64,000 nucleotides of DNA, taken from the NCBI RefSeq assembly GCF_004138325.1, contig NZ_SBLB01000001.1, positions 1,497,855-1,561,854 of the forward strand, read 5' to 3'. The stretch's first letter is position 1. Each line of letters begins with the position of its first letter. A program made the position numbers and the translations under genes. Under the pieces are notes generated by a model, which worked only from the letters and a program-made list of their open reading frames with translations, did not search any database and had not been told where the DNA came from. This DNA comes from Spirosoma sordidisoli. Lineage in GTDB: Bacteria > Bacteroidota > Bacteroidia > Cytophagales > Spirosomataceae. Positions 63,420 through 64,000 of the stretch are shown here, in pieces.

Positions 63420-64000
63420 TCAGGCGGGTACACGTGCCGACGCGGGTTTACGGACGGGTTTGGCAGCCGCTTTTCGGGCCAGCTTCCGTTTGTTCCACCA
63501 GATCAGGAAGCCCGACACGGGGAGCGACGCCGAGAACAGGCTCACCATAAACGCCAGAAATTTGCCCGGCAAGCCCAACCAGCCCCCCGTATGAATATCA
63601 TAAGCCGCCCCGCGCGCCCGGTCGCCCCGCGAAAAATCCTGGTACCGTTTTCCTTTCAGCACCGCGCCGGTATACTGGTCGAAGTTGTAGATGGTGTATT
63701 TCCGGTAAAATGACCCTTCGTCGTACCGGACCTGCACCCGCAACGCCCCTACCGAATCGGCCGGAAAAATGACATATGACTCAAACGCGTTCGGCTCCAG
63801 CGCCACAACCTGCGCGTAGGCCCGATCGACCGAGGCCGGACGAGCGTCGGGGCGGTAGACCGACTGTACTTTGGCACGGTCTCGGGCGGGCGAACCGGTG
63901 AGGGCATACAGGCCGTTTTCCCACCACTCGAACGACCAGATCAGCCCTGTCATAGGAATGAGAAGCAGCAGCCAGGTTAGGTAAAATCCACCCACACTGT
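63420..64000 (-). CDS. PepSY-associated membrane protein (cut by the window edge)
   Basis: The last 193 or so residues of a PepSY_TM protein. GGFYLTWLLLLIPMTGLIWSFEWWENG is the second characteristic helix region, read in parts; a soluble PepSY-like domain follows with HTGGWLGLPGKFLAF and a final helix SLPVSGFLIWWNKRK with a basic tail. The N-terminus, normally a helix with HLWLGL, lies beyond base 64000. Such proteins often accompany iron-siderophore receptors, but the neighbour here is unrelated. Open reading continues to the window edge. Confidence 0.85.
   Translation of the reverse strand, partial: SVGGFYLTWLLLLIPMTGLIWSFEWWENGLYALTGSPARDRAKVQSVYRPDARPASVDRAYAQVVALEPNAFESYVIFPADSVGALRVQVRYDEGSFYRKYTIYNFDQYTGAVLKGKRYQDFSRGDRARGAAYDIHTGGWLGLPGKFLAFMVSLFSASLPVSGFLIWWNKRKLARKAAAKPVRKPASARVPA

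Overview
The window looks like a chromosomal segment of a Bacteroidota species, most likely order Cytophagales and close to Spirosoma and relatives. The evidence is GC-rich coding DNA, TonB-dependent receptors that start with carboxypeptidase-regulatory domains, a TonB-plug protein without a barrel, MbnP-family and small Cys-motif proteins typical of the phylum, and a few promoters of the TTTG / TAnnTTTG type. I see no rRNA, tRNA, CRISPR array, prophage or intact insertion sequence. The only transposase-like gene is a REP-associated tyrosine transposase (RAYT) sitting between its own repeats.

Layout. 0-2.4 kb: UbiA prenyltransferase, an exported protein and a MerC-like membrane protein. 2.4-9.5 kb: a seven-gene minus-strand cluster (small exported Cys-motif protein, TonB receptor, Asp-box protein with a CxCC motif, lipoprotein, small membrane protein, MbnP-like lipoprotein, di-heme MauG/MbnH-like peroxidase) that reads like a copper or other metal handling system. 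9.6-12.2 kb: GH106-like glycosidase. 12.3-14.7 kb: divergent COG0523 metallochaperone GTPase and CDF metal exporter around a shared palindrome. 14.7-19.5 kb: stem-loop element, DsbA-like and quinone oxidoreductases, DUF3445 haem enzyme, then a TetR regulator with a near-perfect operator and a second copy near a membrane protein. 19.5-23.8 kb: GH43 glycosidase, bestrophin, GNAT acetyltransferase and the RAYT flanked by REP elements. 23.7-30.6 kb: a five-gene ABC/HlyD/TolC-type export operon with an embedded YdeI-like gene, divergent from a MarR-MFS pair.

30.6-39.2 kb: barrel-less TonB-plug protein, monooxygenase, cupin, two very small proteins, extradiol-dioxygenase-like protein, divergent GAPDH and Dps. 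39.2-45.7 kb: AraC regulator, sensor kinase and sigma-54 enhancer-binding response regulator, and a SnoaL-like protein. The AraC and SnoaL genes, on either side of the kinase/regulator pair, both have a CTCCAGAAT-N3-TGGAG inverted repeat upstream of a -24/-12-like promoter, which suggests a local sigma-54 regulon. 45.7-46.5 kb: ten copies of a palindromic repeat, five in each orientation. 46.5-54.4 kb: second sensor kinase, aldo-keto reductase, putative glycosidase, SDR, tryptophan 2,3-dioxygenase and a second YdeI-like protein. 54.4-61.1 kb: a four-gene operon (two barrel-like proteins, PAP2/haloperoxidase-like lipoprotein, TonB receptor) plus a small membrane protein. 61.3-64 kb: moaA, a leaderless NMT1/THI5-like protein and a PepSY membrane protein cut by the window edge.

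All functions are read from sequence motifs; no database search was run.
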